Notes: generated by a model from the sequence alone, not told the origin. 64,000 nt of DNA from Varroa destructor (GCF_002443255.2 NW_019211877.1:58242-122241), one strand, 5' to 3'. Shown: positions 13,401 through 27,184, counted from the stretch's first letter. Numbers and translations: made by a program.

Positions 13401-14330
13401 AGATGTGCTAGAATGACGATTTAATACGTGTTAAGAGACTCTCCTTCACGCACATTTGTCACAGCGCTATGCCTGTTTCTGGGTAGACGTTTACTCTCTC
13501 ATGCGTAATTTCTCAGCTCATGACTTCCGGTAGTACATTGACAGCGGAATATGCCTGTCCACCAGTTGTTTTTTTTTAGGGCATGTAATGATACGGACTT
13601 AAATCTGTAAAATAAGCGGGTCGAAGCCAACGTTAAATGTTCCTTTGCTTAGTCTAGGAAACAATTGAGGCATGGCAATGTCTTCCATTGTATGAAATAA
13701 CCAAACTGCTTGCTTTCGATTACCGCACCGACGGTCCATGAGTCCCTTGAGGAACTCGGGACAGCGTTCATCGTTTCATTTTCGATGAGTACCTTATAGT
13801 AGCAGATATCCCTGATGTAAATTGCAAGTAATATCATCACATTATGTTCGAGCTTATTAAGCATTGTCACCGAACCCAGTTTTCCTCTAGGATGACACCA
13901 TTTTATCATTTCTTTTTGGATAGCAAGAAAGATTGAACTGTGCCTTACCTAACACGACTCTGTGCTCTTCCAAGGTTTTTGTCAGTTTGGGATTCGCAAA
14001 TTACACGTGCAAATACACCGCGCGCATCTTCCAACTGGTCTGGAGCTAATTTACGGAAGGCCCATTTTTTCACGTACACGTAGGGTGTAAATACGACGAC
14101 AACAATATATGTTTACAGAAACAGCGCTCATCGGAAATATTTCGTTTTTAAATAAATCGTTTTTGCCGCTGTTTGATACATACTGTCCCTATCGTTTAAA
14201 TGGTCGCGCAGGAAATACGAGAAAAATCAAATCACAGAATTGAAGCGGCCAGTTGATGTCACCGCCGCGCACAGAGATCTGGAAGCGTGGTTGAAAGCAG
14301 ATTGTTTATTTCCCACCAAGTTGCTTCGTA

Positions 14331-14345
14331 TTTTTTTTTTTTTTT
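14331..14345. repeat. poly-T tract
   Basis: A run of 15 T, directly visible. Confidence 0.85.
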
Positions 14346-17300
14346 ATTTACACTTCCCTGCTATTCTCTTTGTAAAAACAAGCTATCGAATTCACCCATT
14401 CGATGTGGCATAAAGTAGCTGCCCCATTAAAAAAGATAGCCGCCGTGGGTCTCGCTTGGCTTACTTGGGCTCTTTAACAGATTTATGATAAACGGCATGG
14501 TAACCATACGTACCGTTTATAACTAAATTTTTGTCTCCTCTGAAGTAATAATTTGTGATAGTTTATTTTCGTATTATTAAATTTCTTGTAGTCATTCTTA
14601 TTGCTGCACTTTGTTCAAAGGTTGTTTACATACAGTACGCTCGTTGTTTATAAAAAGGTTTACAATATCTCACGAGAACGTTCACCGTTAACTACTGCTG
14701 CTGCGTTGAGATGACATTTTGAGAGAGAAATTAAGGCGGATAGATGAAGCTACTCATTCAAAATGCGCTTTAAAATGGAAAACGGACTTTGTATCTTGTA
14801 AAAACAGATAAGCGGACTATATTGGATGGGCTTCGTCTCAAGAGACCGCAAAATTTTCGTAGCGTGCTCTGATTGAAATGGGTTTCTGGTTCCAAGCCAA
14901 CCCTCGGCTGGCATACCCTAAGTAGATCAAGATATTTGAAGACAGACGTATGATGTTCCTAGACTGGAATAATTTCTCTCATGCTTGGAGTAGCACTGGC
15001 AAGTATTACGGCAATCTGCTATAAAGTACCGCGCAAAACGGGATGATATTCCAATGGTAGTATGTGACTTCTGCGCATCACTATTTCACACGAACGTCAT
15101 GCAGTAGTACTGAGTCATGATAGCAATGAACCGGTCTTCGATTTACTTCTTCTGCGTGACTTCATCCGATAAAGGTTTATGACTAAGACGGTTTCGGTAA
15201 TTTATGGATTTTTACTGAAATTGCATTAGACGGAAATCGACAGGTGCATGTTTTTATATTCCATAGAAAAGGCGCAAACGGTGCGCGAACTTTCCTAAAG
15301 ATTGTGAGCCACATCTAATTTTTATACATATATTTATATATGTAAGTAAAATGTATGTTTAATCTTTTCGACCGGTAAAGTTTCTCGCAGAGCATAATAT
15401 TAGGACAAGAATTTTCTCACACAATGCCAGGTTATGTAATAATATTGCAATTCACTCTCCTGCACAGCATACTTTGAACAGCTTTTCTAGAACCGGATGA
15501 AAGCGCGAGGGGTTTAGGTAACCCAGCACCACAGTTTACATCAGCCTTGGAAGGGTGAAAAGCCAAGTGAGCTATAGTTATTCATTATACTGCTCTAATG
15601 ATTTTCAGTGAAGCCCAGCGAAAGCCTGGCAAAACGATTACTCTGTCACTTTCTTTTCACTAGCATAGCGGGTTAAGGCAAAGCCATAGTAATAGCCCTT
15701 TCCCTTCCACCCTACATAACACCGTAAGAAACGGAAAGTGTCTATTACATAATAACCAATATTAACAAATACGTAACGAATTATTGAAAGTAGTTAGTCT
15801 GTCTCCGAAGAACTAAAAACGAAAACAACTTTAATTATTCCCCAGTCGCCTTTGGTAACGTAGGTACTATTGGTATGCGTGAGAAGCTTGCCGCAGGGCC
15901 AGAAATTCGGCTGGCATCTGCTTTCTTTAGAGTTTGCTACCAGATGTCAACTACTACCTGCAGGAGCCACGTCAAGAGTTTATTCTTGAGAAGTGTTTTG
16001 CCACAATGCAAACCATAAGGCCGCTAATTGAAGTGGGGCAGATATTTCGAACGAGCATAGGCTCACGGACGTTTAGCAAAGAAGACAGGTGAACAAAAAA
16101 ATGACTGTTTGATTACATTTATTGAGAGCCGAAACGGAACTGTGAATCTCGACGGAAAAAATTATACGAAATTCAAGTGATACATTTTCAGCAAGCATTA
16201 TACGCTGAAGCTTTAAAGTCTATCTAATGTAGCGTAAGTGTATGAAAATGTTACTTAGCCAAATGGATGTTGAACGAATAGATGTCCTCTATTTCTAGTT
16301 GCACCTCGCCGGCAGTTTAGTATCACTAATCAGGAGTGATTTACTGCGAGACATTCTCTTTCTCTTTTGCTAGTTTATTTGTCCTCGATTTGGCGAGTTT
16401 AACAAAATTTATGGATTAATCAGTTATTTAACGAAGCAATACTGTTCAGCGGCATGTTCAATGTCGCAAATAGTGTCTTTACTGTGCGATCGTGCAAAGA
16501 GCTCAATGAACGGTACAAGGCGTACCATACATGGGCGCGTTGTCTCGACTAAACCCATCTCAACCTGTCATCAGTATGACGTCGCACCTAATATGGTGAG
16601 ACCCTAGCAAGGACAATTGAAACACTTAGGACAGCTGAAAATAATTCTCTGAAAGATGGGTTTTTATCTCCTATGAGCCAAGTTGATCCGGCAAAGAAAT
16701 TGTTTAACCTTTTTTATGATTGCTAACGTTATATGGGTGTGCCAATTAGAAACTATATGCATACATTTCTGTCAACAAAAAGTCACCGGAATGACGCCTG
16801 AATAGAAAAAATGTGTGTACGTATAAGGATGACGTTGGTCAGAACACACATCGAACGTCAGCGCACCTCCTCCTCAAAACCTCGCATAGGGAAACCTTTT
16901 GCGGAGCATGTCAACTACACATCTTCCGAAAGAATCTTTTTCCGACTTTGTTTGGCCCGCAACCGTGTTACCTATAATACATTGTATTTTAGAAGACTAG
17001 AATATTTGCAATGTCAGCGACAAAATAACACTTTACATTCTATACGAGAGTACGTTAACACAGCCAGATAAGACAATGCGGTAAAACAATGGCAACAATA
17101 TTCTAATCAGGGTAACATCGGCACAGACGCGTGATCCTCTTGATTAAACGACGTATCTCTTGTCGTACATAGTGCTAAATAGTCTCCTATCAACACAGAG
17201 CCCTTGGTAGATATCGAGATCTAGGTGCAAATTGTTCCGGCTGCATTTTTAGGACTGCGTGTATATTTAAAAATGTTATCGACCGATATCGTACATTCAA

Positions 17301-18521
17301 TTTTTCAATATAGTTTCTAGGTCTGGATAAGGGCTAGAAAAATAATAATGCACAAACAATGGCGTTCTGCTACATGTCGCCTACATACCCTAATATTTCG
17401 CCAATTTTTTAAGTGGCACATTTTTATTAAGGTACGATATTCTAGAGAAATCCAAAGCTAGCGATAGCAGTGTTTACCTAGCAGTCATAATCTGCGAGAG
17501 CGATGTTTCACTTTGTAATAGTAAGATTTTTACTAAATCTGCAAAAAACTGCTCCAAATTATCCATACGTATATTTTTAATGTATAGATCTTGATGGACT
17601 GCTCCATTCCTCTAGAATCTTGTTTGTTATGCTACACTGACCACTGCTCACATAGCTTCTTTATTATTATGTGTTTAAGACAAAAGTCTTAGACTGCTTG
17701 CGGCATGCTTTTTGTCAAATGAGATACAGTCGGATTAATAACTAATCTGGCCCGTCATCATACGAGGAGAATTACTGTGAACAGTTATCGTAACAGAATC
17801 CCACCGCCAGGGAACTGAGAGGAAGATCGAAAAATAAAATAATGACGAAGAGCTTCAAAAACATTTGCGCTGCGAACCCATGTGTTGCCAACGTACGAAT
17901 AATCGACTGTCTTTTTTTGACGAACAGGGGGTGAAAGCAAAGAAACTTGCAGGACTGTTTCGAAACACAAGAAGGACGGAAAAAAAAAGTCACCCCTAAA
18001 GCTAAAGTGACTATCCTTACTTAACGATCGGGAAGTAATCATTGAAACGTATTGTGTATTAGCTTTGTGTGAGTACTAAAAATAATAACCTATCTGCAGT
18101 TACCTTACCTGGCGATCAGTGAGTAAGTTTAATAGCAACACGCGAAAGATTCGATTGAAGCGAGTGTGGGCACTTCTTAACCTAAGTTAGATATGGGGAG
18201 CATTACATTCAAAAGCGGTCGATTAGAACCGGCGGCTAAGGGAAATTTTGTCAAATGGATTAATCAACTATCGTTCTATAATCGTAGGAATGAATAGTCC
18301 AACTGGTCTTCGTCAAGCGTAAGATTTTTGACGTCGTATGTAACCTTAACATTGGTCCAAACTTTGAGTAGCGCAGGTAAGAGGTCTGTCAATTACAATT
18401 TTGCTATATTGGCTACCTATACGATTAGTTAGGTGAATTCCGCTGAGAGAAAAGGCGCAAGAGGAGAGCGGAAGGGGAAAATATCGATGCTTTGAGTGGT
18501 TCGGGGCGTGCAAATCCTGCG

Positions 18522-18529
18522 CTTTTATA
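18522..18529 (-). promoter_or_regulatory. TATA-box-like octamer
   Basis: On minus, TATAAAAG sits in a slightly GC-richer setting (GGCA before it, CGCAG after it). This is a strong TATA match, but I see no initiator or downstream gene that would confirm it. In AT-rich DNA such matches occur by chance. Confidence 0.15.
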
Positions 18530-19827
18530 TGCCAGCCGGCTTCTTTCTTTTGACCTTTTTGCGAAGAGCATCGTTCTAGATGTTCAGCGTTAGCCACGGC
18601 GTAGAGGCGTTATTGCGGATTGATTTGTCGTACTTGCAGATGCGAGTAAATAAGGTTGTAGCTTGGCAAGATGCTTGGCAAAACCTGCGTGCTACTACGG
18701 AAGTGGGCCTGGTTGTGGTGCTGAGTATGACCCTAGCGAGAAACATGCTGAGTTACCAAGGAAAATAAAGTCAGGGCTTACCAAGAAGTTCTTGGCAAAG
18801 CGGACTGAAATGCACTGCGTGCATTACATGCTTTTCAACTTAGTTGTCATGTGAACTTCAGTCGATTTGTTGATCAGTTCGCTAAAAAATACTGATGCGC
18901 ACGTGGAACTTCATTCTCACCTCATAGTTGATGATAATCATCTAGTCTGCTTTACTAAGTGATGAAAAAAAGAAATAAAACTTGACCCGTTATAATCAAC
19001 GCTGGCCCATTCGACAGATGAAGAAAAAAGAACTAAAAAGGTGCCTGAAGCCCTTCATTCACTTTTGAGATAGTCTGGATATAATTATTATCGAAACGGA
19101 CACCCACATCCTTAGTAATTAAATCCTTGATTAAAAATTCAACGAACGGCATCGGTCGATGCTCATTTTCGTTTAGATATCAACGCAGTGTTTATGAAAT
19201 TATTTGTAAGTTTATTTACGTATTATTTTACAGTAACAAGCACTAGTTTTGCTCGATTCTACAATGTTATCATCAGCTCCTAGTTATCGTTGTTACAGTT
19301 AGTATCTCTACGTAACTGCAATAACCGTATTTCTAGGTGTTTTGTTTTTTATTATTATTGTATAGGAAAAAACGACTACGGGCTTTTCTTCGTTGTATCG
19401 ACTAGCGGATAGTGAGAGCTACAAAACGCAATCAAGAAGCCGAATTGCGCTTTTAATTAAGTTTATTTGCTGGTACCTAGCGAGATAGCACCGTCTTCAG
19501 GTCTTGTGAAGCTCATTAAAAGAATCTAGATTTTCAAATACATATTTGGATAGTATCTGAAGTTTGTAATACACCTAAAATTTGATTACCGAGAGAAGAT
19601 AGTCAAATTTGTCATTAGATGTTTATATAACTGTTGAATGCTTATACTCTATCGGAGCCATCATTGTTTACATTATTTTATAATTAAGTTTGCACACTCT
19701 TTTGTGATTTGCTCAAGTTTGCCTATTTCGTTTTTTTTTTCAATGTACACGAATGTATTTTACTCAAGCTCGGCATATAGTTCCAGGATATTTATGTCGT
19801 ATTTGGAGATCTCTCGATTCCATTGCG

Positions 19828-19830
19828 ATA

Positions 19831-19864
<34 letters not shown>
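19828..19864. repeat. (AT)10 followed by poly-T
   Basis: A compound microsatellite: about 20 bases of alternating AT running into 17 T. Confidence 0.9.
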
Positions 19865-19866
<2 letters not shown>

Positions 19867-20091
19867 CTCATCATCAAAACTGTAAAACTTACCGACGACA
19901 AAATTGGTAATTTAGATTCAGTTGTCGACAGACTCGCATTTCATGCGCAGATTTTTTGTGTTACATTTATCGTAGGTACAAAACTTTTCGTGATTTCTAT
20001 AGGTAACTTCGGCCTAGCTCCTTAGCTAATTTTCATAAATCTCGGTCGAAAAATCGGTTTTTTCATACTTGATTATTATTATTATCCCTAG

Positions 20092-20284
20092 GTGTAAGAA
20101 CTTATACGACGACTGTAGCTCTTCCCATGCTTCATACGTTGATAAAAATGTTTACAAATCTATTTTTAAATCTGTTGAAGCATTGTTAAAGCTGGTGACT
20201 ATTTTATATGAGCTGCCTAATGCAGGTATTGCAAAATCGTTGTACACAGAGTTGATAATTCTAAAACATGCTAAGAAGTCCTAA
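20092..20284 (+). CDS. candidate terminal exon (unidentified)
   Basis: A strong 3' splice-like site, a T-rich run ending in CCCTAG at 20091, is followed by a frame open for 63 codons to TAA at 20284. It begins CKNLYDDCSSSHASY. The rest is rich in Leu, Lys and Ile and ends LKHAKKS, consistent with amphipathic helices. There is no in-frame ATG near the start, which suits an internal or last exon better than a whole gene. I recognise no family. No upstream exon was identified, and AT-rich DNA makes such acceptors common. Confidence 0.2.
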
Positions 20285-21399
20285 AATAATTTGCAAACTA
20301 TGTCCGCTGTGGAAACTACCCTGTAATTTTCAAAACCTTTTTTTTACCAGATATTTAATTATCTGGCAAGTAAATAGTTCACACCCCGACGCAGCCGTCA
20401 TTTGCAATACAATGCTATCTTTAAATCACCGCATTGCGCCGTTATATCTCACTAAATCTTTACTATATTGAGAAGTGGGCTTTTTACATTCCTCTGGTAA
20501 GGTCCGAGCTCAACAAATAAGCTTAAGTTGCTAAAATTCAAGGACAAAGAGCACTTTTAGGTTAGCAACAATATCCACGTACTTTTGTCGTCTGGTAGAA
20601 GATAATCCTGCTTTTGCCTAAGTACGAGTAGATTGATTTCCTTCGATTTTTGTTTGATAGCATAGTTCACTGGGCTCAATTGAATCCTAAGCGTATATCT
20701 CTTCTCTGGCGTTGATTGGCTGGGAAAACGGCAGGCCACACAAACCGTAGTGTGCTACGTCCACATAACTTACGCGATAATGCAACCATTATGTACATCA
20801 TTTTAGTGCGTATAGAATATAATTATATTTATAAGGTGAGTAAACGTATATTATCTCATTAAAAGATTCATTTTGTAAGAGACATTAAATGTCATCTTGA
20901 GCAAAACAACAAAAAATCCCGCCAGCTACTCCCTTGACCACCGATTATGAGAATTTAGACATTGCTAAGCCAATATACAACTTAGCGTAAAAGTGCAGCA
21001 GAGTGTCGAAATATATTTTCCATAAATACCACCCGTTAAATGTGCTGTATGGCTAATCTGAGTATCAAGCTCGGAAGATATAGTCCATATTTGGTCTTGG
21101 TATTACTGCATTGAACTTGTAAAAATATATTTTGACCTTTATGGTAAGTTATATATAGGTGTTATAAGAAGAAAAAAATTTCAGTGGGATTGGAAATATT
21201 GTGTATTGAAGCCGTGTAATGTTTTTGGTTACTCCATTTCACATTTATAATCCACTAACTTTTTTTTTAACTCACACCTAAGGCCCGTTTAGGAAACTAG
21301 ATCTTCATAAACAGTACGATGAGCCGATGAAAGAGGATCAACTGGCTTAATTAATTTAGGATGCCCCTCCAAGTTCTTTGTCTTTTCTGTCGCGCCACG

Positions 21400-21850
21400 T
21401 CCCATCTGTACCGGTATTAAGTGCATTAAAGCTGAGTGTTCTTCTCTGCTCAAAGCGTTTTTACTCTCTCAATAGGTCTGTTGTTGTCGCTAAACCAATT
21501 TTCTAGCCGCGCGATACTGCAATTGAAGTCCAAAGATTGTATGCCCTCTCCGGGGCCACTTGTGGGGCTCTGTTTCTTTAATACTTTTTGCTTGCATCTT
21601 CCTTCTTGGCGCGTTTCTGATTTAGCCACCAAGAGGCTAGTAAAGTATGGGATAAATCGTCCTTTGTTAGGTGCTGGCACCTGGACATTTCCTCGCCAGT
21701 TTTCAATGCTCCAATCTCCATTCCACTCACGTTTAACGCCTTCTTGCTAAACATTACCAATCTTTGATAAATTTCTGCAGTGCTGTGGCCCTTGAAGAAT
21801 AGAAATTTGATTACTAAGCTTTGCTTTTCAAGACTAAAAGGTGTGATGCT
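21400..21850 (-). mobile_element. mariner-family transposase relic (N-terminal part)
   Basis: Minus-strand translation of 21846-21730 starts SLEKQSLVIKFLFFKGHST and continues AEIYQRLV. This is the pattern of the first helix-turn-helix of mariner-type transposases: a hydrophobic IKFL, Lys-Gly, then Ala-Glu-Ile. In the next frames at about 21690-21578, HLTKDDLSHTLLASWWLN followed by QKRAKKEDASKKY resembles the segment around the WVP motif that precedes the catalytic domain. The linker between the two is shortened, so there seems to be an internal deletion, and the frame is broken. A phrase near 21490, ENWFSDNNRP, may be a decayed second catalytic motif. No terminal inverted repeats were found by eye. 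It is certainly inactive. Confidence 0.5.
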
Positions 21851-22356
21851 TCTGAACTACGGAATAAGCTCAAGCAGTTTTTATTCACAAGCTACCAAAA
21901 AACGACAGTATTTAAAAATTATTCAATTTTAAAGCCCACTGTATTTGCTTTTAACAACCAAATATAATTAATTTATACGAATAAATACACGCTTACGACT
22001 ATATACCGGCATTTTCACCGGCAAACGCCAAAACTCAATCAATCCGCTTTCTTTAGGTGGCACTGGTGGGATGGCTGGTAATATAATTGAAGGCATTGGG
22101 AGCTGTCGTCGGTAGAGTTTGTCCAGAAAATACCGTGGCGATGGACTAAAGAGTACGAGCAAGTCACGGAAGAAAGGAAATGGCTAACAACCCAGATGGT
22201 GACACGAACTCATAGGCATTTGGAACTCTTGGTGGAGGGGAGACGTGGAAAAGCTTTAAAGTAAAGCCGCGTGCACGCATTCTCCTGGAAGAGGAGGAGG
22301 ACCGTTGAGCCAGTATTGGAATAATTTTGCAAAGCAATCTCTGCTAAACAAGTTGG

Positions 22357-22678
22357 CTATAATTCTGTTAGACGATTGGATAAATTCATTATGTTTCGGG
22401 GAAGCACAAAAGCAGCAAGATCACCGCCCTTTGCTGACTTTTTTTGATCGTGGCGATCAATGATTGCTTGTATATTGAGGTAGTCCGAGTGATTCAAAAT
22501 TATATGCCGACGAAGTTTTGCACTTGATAGTAACATCCCAAACGAACTCTGCTGGGTTCGCATGTTGCGGATACATTCGGTGCAACGAGGGGAGAGCAAC
22601 CCCAATCGCTGGATAACCCACCAGCTTGATCAGTACGAACTTAAACAACGATGTCGACTTAAGCAAGGCACCATCCAC
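22357..22678 (-). other. overlapping unassigned minus-strand frames
   Basis: Two overlapping frames of 73 and 82 codons (22457-22678 and 22357-22605) lie upstream, on the same strand, of the mariner relic at 21.4-21.85 kb. They look like adjoining frames of a frameshifted old coding sequence, with Cys, His and Gln in the overlap, but I cannot name a family. An LTR-element gag is one possibility. Confidence 0.2.
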
Positions 22679-22699
22679 TGTTCCTGCCCAAAGGAATTA

Positions 22700-25600
22700 T
22701 GACCCATAATTCCGCATGCAGTTGAGGCTATCAAAGTTATCGAAATGCAAAGAACTGTTCGTCGTCTAATGGCAGGCACGCTACCTTCCGAACAAAAGGG
22801 ACACGATCTAGGGTACGTGCGTATGTACGCGGTTACCGCGTATGCTTACTGGCGATGTATACTTTCTACACCGACAACAACTGAAATGAAAATGGACCCT
22901 ATTGAGCAATGCGAACAGCCGAGATCACTATATACCTATCAAATCATACTACCACGGTAGCAGGATGCGTTTGAGGGCTACAGGAGGCCTAGTTGTGATC
23001 GTCTACAGCAGTAGGTGAGATACACTCGACGGCGTCAAGGGTCGGTAGTTGTGCCATCCTCTAGTTGGCTTCAAAAAAAATGGCGTTTTGCCCATCACGC
23101 GTACGAAGTGATTATGATGAAGCTTAAACTGTGAAACGTATGTTGAACCACTGGGCGATAAAGGAGAAGGGAAACTGGGGAAAAACGCATCCCACTGGAT
23201 AAGCGAGGTGGAACTTTTTATTAATGAAATTGAATAACATTAAATAAATAATTAAGTCGAAATATGATTTTATACCTCCGGCTATATAAGCACAGAGCGG
23301 CTAAAAAAGCTTCCGCTCCTTCCGGCCGATGACAAAGCTGAGCCAATCTACTTGGATTTATATAACAAGTATCTCGAAAAATATTTCCATGATTCGCACG
23401 GTTTTTAGTGTATGGACTTAGTCTGACTAAAACAATTATCGTGAAGACGAAGACTTCTTATTTAAGGACAACTGTTTTTCTGACAGAAACGCGTCGACTT
23501 TGATGTACCCTCATTGGTAAGTTGTGCCTATAACGGTTAAATATGTGAAACACCTTAAGTTGTTTATTTTTTTCTAAACATGATTTTTTTATTTTTTACC
23601 ATGGAATACAGTGTCATTACTTGAAAGTTTAAAAGTTATGATCAGTTTCAATTCAAGGTGTCTAGTGACAAAGTGTAACGGAAAGCCAAGAGGGGAGCAA
23701 CCATAGCTACATGCAGAACCAAGTGCATTTGGATGTTACAACGACTGCGCCAGATGCAGGCCGACTAGGTCTAAATCTGCCTTAACCTATATCAGAAAAA
23801 GAATCAAAATATTGTTGGGTAATGCGCGATTCATGTCCAATACGTAACGCTATAGGTACGTCTGTAAGTGCAGGCGTTTACAAATAAAAATAAGCAGATC
23901 TTGTACGTGTTTGGTGTTGTTCGTTGCCCGTAGACTGATTAGCGACAATCATTCGGCGTATATATATACATGTATATGTGTGGCATCTTGCCGGTATGGA
24001 GCTAATGTAGTTTCTACTGACATAACCCAATTTAGAGGCACTTATATATGTGCACAACTATTTTTAGTATACCCCTGATGCTGAAGTACTATTCGGTGAT
24101 TAGGTAACCTTCGAACCTAGAACTGTTAGAATGTCTCGATAAAGCAGCCGCGCAAATCGCGCTTAGTAACAGAAGCGTTCCTTTAGATTTCCCAGATCGA
24201 AGTGATAATTCCACCAGTAGCAATATCACAGTGGATTTTTGTTGCTACCAGATACATGATGTATACTACGCGTGTATGTGTGAATCTCTTTGTCAGCACT
24301 GCAATGTACAGAATACCTGCCTTTTTTTCCACTAAAGTCATTTGCAGATTACCATCCACATACATATTCGTGATATTTTTTTTTAAATACAAGCCTTCAT
24401 TTCTATTACACAGTTCTAAAATAGTATACAAGCATATACTATCGAGCAGGAATTACGACCGCTAGCAGGGCACTCAGCATCTCATACCAATTTCACTCTC
24501 GCGGAGCAATCAGCTTTCTCGCTATTTCTCATAGCTTATATTGCGCTTAGCGCAGAAAGTAATAAAGTGAGGTCTTTAAATGACTCTCTGATAACAAAAT
24601 AAAACCTAAACCCGACCTAAAATTCTTAAAACCAAGTGCGCTTCTGTTTACGTGCTTGTTTTTTTTTAGTATGTACAAAAAAATGTACAATAAATATACA
24701 CTTCCACGAGTAAAAATAGCAAAATCTATGTGCATTGTCCCTACGTGAAGAGTACCTCCAACAACGGTACTTCATTCCCTCAATGAAGCATTTGTAAGCG
24801 TTGTTCAATAAAAACCATTTGTAAGCCTAAAGATTAACCTTACGAGTGATCATTTAATAAAATCTACTCTTACTAAAATGGCCATATTAAAAGTAAATTT
24901 TCTTTTGACTCTCGTTTTTGGGACGCGTATAATCCGTGAATGATAACGGAAAGCCTACTCCATATAGAGAGGCCAACAGTTGGCTATGCTAGGGTTCGAA
25001 CGCCTGCTACTGGGAGACCATTTACCCAAGATTGAGGTCCACTCATGAGAATACTATTGATGACTTCATGCCCACCGTTCGAGTAATACGTGAAGTAGCG
25101 GAAGGCGATACTGTCGGATCCAAGAGAACACTACGTAGCTGATCTGCTCTGCATGCTTTCTCAAGTATCCGTTAACCTAAAGCACAAACACCTTTTATCT
25201 GATGGTGAAAATTATCGGTTGTAGTACATCCATGGACTGGTATCATTACGTTTAATGAAGTCATTTCCTCTTCTGATAGTTTAGCTGTTGAACACGATGT
25301 ACTTTGGCCGCATCGGATCTTTCTGCACGTCCTTTGGTAGCGCCCGTCGCTGGACCTTAACAAGCGTTAGTAACAGATGTTGATATCTTCAGAGCTGAAT
25401 AGGTGCTACATACACTACGTATTATTTACCTGACATTTAAATATTATTTAGTAGATATTCTACTATTCCTACGAAGAGTTAGAAATTAATTCTATCAACG
25501 AACTTCTTGTTTCCTTACAGGTCGTAAGTTCGATCTAATTGTGACTGGGAAGTCACTTCTCGATTAATTTAAGAACATACTAAGACATTGACAGTTACAT

Positions 25601-26250
25601 GGGTTGGCCAAATGGCTTGAACTTTGTAGAGCTTTTTAAGAAGAACGCATACATACAGTAAACGCATCCATGCCGGCTTTTCCACGAGCAGCCGATCAAG
25701 CCCACATGACTTCTAAACTTCTTCCTCTAGAAAGCGCTACTATATGATGGGATTTAGAAATCTAACGGAATAACCGTTCTGGATCGGACTATCTTGCTTG
25801 AGTACCAGAAAGGTAGTGGTCTTTTAGCATGTATAATATTCAAATCACGTAAAAGCTCACAGCTATACATGGTAAGCCGCATAGGATTTACTGAATCTTT
25901 CTTTGTGATAACCAAAGAGATTATAGGTAATGAATTGGAATTTCAAGCATCTAGCCATATGCCGTCTTTTCCATAACGAAAACACTGAATGATAAAATCG
26001 ATCACAATTGTAGAATTCCTACAGCTTGGGCTATGCGTCATATTTTTCCACCTTCCTTCGAAGAAAGAGCAGCCCTTGAAGACAATTTGTCAAAAATAAT
26101 GCAACGCGTTATCAACTAAAACGATGATCACTAAACAGCTGAAAGCCAGTTACGTTCTTCGCGACAGAATCCGTTCATTAGCATCTTCAGCACCAATGTC
26201 TCGACGATGTGCTGATTCAGACATAGAGCAAGCATGGCCATCCGAGCTAT
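22700..26250. other. AT-rich DNA, no gene recognised
   Basis: It contains an 85-codon plus-strand frame ending at 22960 (in-frame ATG at 22745) and a 42-codon plus frame near 23270-23405 that reads LPLLPADDKAEPIYLDLYNK in part. Both look protein-like but have no recognised family. They could be fragments of old mobile elements. The rest is interrupted. Confidence 0.4.
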
Positions 26251-26253
26251 GTA

Positions 26254-26280
26254 CATTTTATAAAAGCCATTTATAAAATG
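26254..26280. other. perfect 11-bp inverted repeat
   Basis: CATTTTATAAA and its exact reverse complement are separated by 5 bases. A possible remnant of a small inverted-repeat element, or chance in AT-rich DNA. Confidence 0.6.
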
Positions 26281-27094
26281 AAACCCATATGTTACGTGTA
26301 TCCGTCTAGCGTAATTTCACTAACGATTTTAATCAGTATTTGTGGACAAGCTTAGACTGACCAGGAAACTCTGTAATGTCAAACCCATATTTGTAAAAAT
26401 GTTGAGAAGTATGTGGTATTGTGAGATAATGGCCGCAATAAAGCAAACGAGTTGCTCCTGTTTTCGATGCGCTCGCTATCCATCGAGAGAGTGTGTACGA
26501 TGCTAAAAAGTACCAAATAAAGGAAAAGCTTTGCTTTTATAGGCCGGAAACTCAGATTTGCTACTAAAGTCATCTCGTTCCCTCTGAAGTTGTTGAATTT
26601 TGTCGTTGCTGTTACCGACCCACGAAATCTGGCCTCTAAAAATATCGTTGCGCAGAGAACTTCCGCCTTTTGTAGGGTGTCAATTTTAAAGGCGCGAGGC
26701 TTGGTAAACTTGAAGATGATGGCATTTTCTTTCGACTTGAACAGTTAAAAAATTCGCTGGAAAAACCGCAATGATAATGCCTTTGGCTACTAAGGTTAGG
26801 GATGCTTCAGGTGAACTAGGCTCAGAACTGGTTTAATTATACTGGGTTCACAGCTGTTGGGATACAGCGCGTTTGACGAAATGGATACGGTGGGAATCTA
26901 CGATGTTTGCCGTCGGCCCGCAATACTGTCGGCTGAAACATTTTCCCTTCTGCTGCCAAGCGTCTGAAACAATGCTTAACGGTAGTATCGGACATTTCTT
27001 TAAGGGACTGTAGGAGACGCTAAAGTGCATACTTGTCACCCAATGTTAGGCTGCCGCCAAGGCGTGTCAAGCACGCTAGTCTAAACTGCGGGTG

Positions 27095-27131
27095 GCTAAT
27101 CAGAATTCACGAGCAGGAAGTGCTGATTAGC
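27095..27131. other. inverted repeat, 9-bp perfect arms
   Basis: GCTAATCAG at 27095-27103 and CTGATTAGC at 27123-27131 with a 19-base spacer. It is the first of two perfect inverted repeats within 120 bp (see 27185-27210). Confidence 0.6.
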
Positions 27132-27184
27132 GCGCGTCGTCGGTAGCCATGCTTTAGTATTTTGTTACCTGAGAAGCAATTTAT

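Larger units (their letters stand above)
7401..18500. other. long AT-rich stretch, no gene recognised
   Basis: About 11 kb of interrupted short frames and microsatellites. Frames I looked at and could not assign: 9186-9566 plus (126 codons, but its second half is translated TA repeats), 15794-16015 plus (open about 74 codons), 16811-17071 plus (86 codons with ATG, basic, no domain) and 13127-13369 plus (weak immunoglobulin-like phrase). Microsatellites are listed separately. None has both flanking splice sites and a convincing family match. Confidence 0.5.
18855..21400. other. AT-rich DNA with one exon-like frame
   Basis: Apart from the compound repeat at 19828-19864 and the terminal-exon candidate at 20092-20284, I see only interrupted frames and homopolymers. 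No family signal. Confidence 0.5.

Noticed and set aside
15035..15090. VVCDFCASLFHTN, resembling part of a PHD or zinc finger
   Set aside because: Only two Cys and one His are present and the frame stops immediately. Too short to support a domain.
18580..18854. Plus frame with CLAKPACYYGSGPGCGAEYDP, suggesting a Cys-rich domain
   Set aside because: No Cys spacing of a known family, no ATG at its start and no splice support.
21436..21750. 104-codon plus ORF
   Set aside because: It is antisense to the mariner relic and has no family match, so it is taken as a shadow frame.
24990..25040. GGGTTCGAAC word resembling a tRNA T-loop
   Set aside because: No box A at the right distance on either strand, and no cloverleaf arms.
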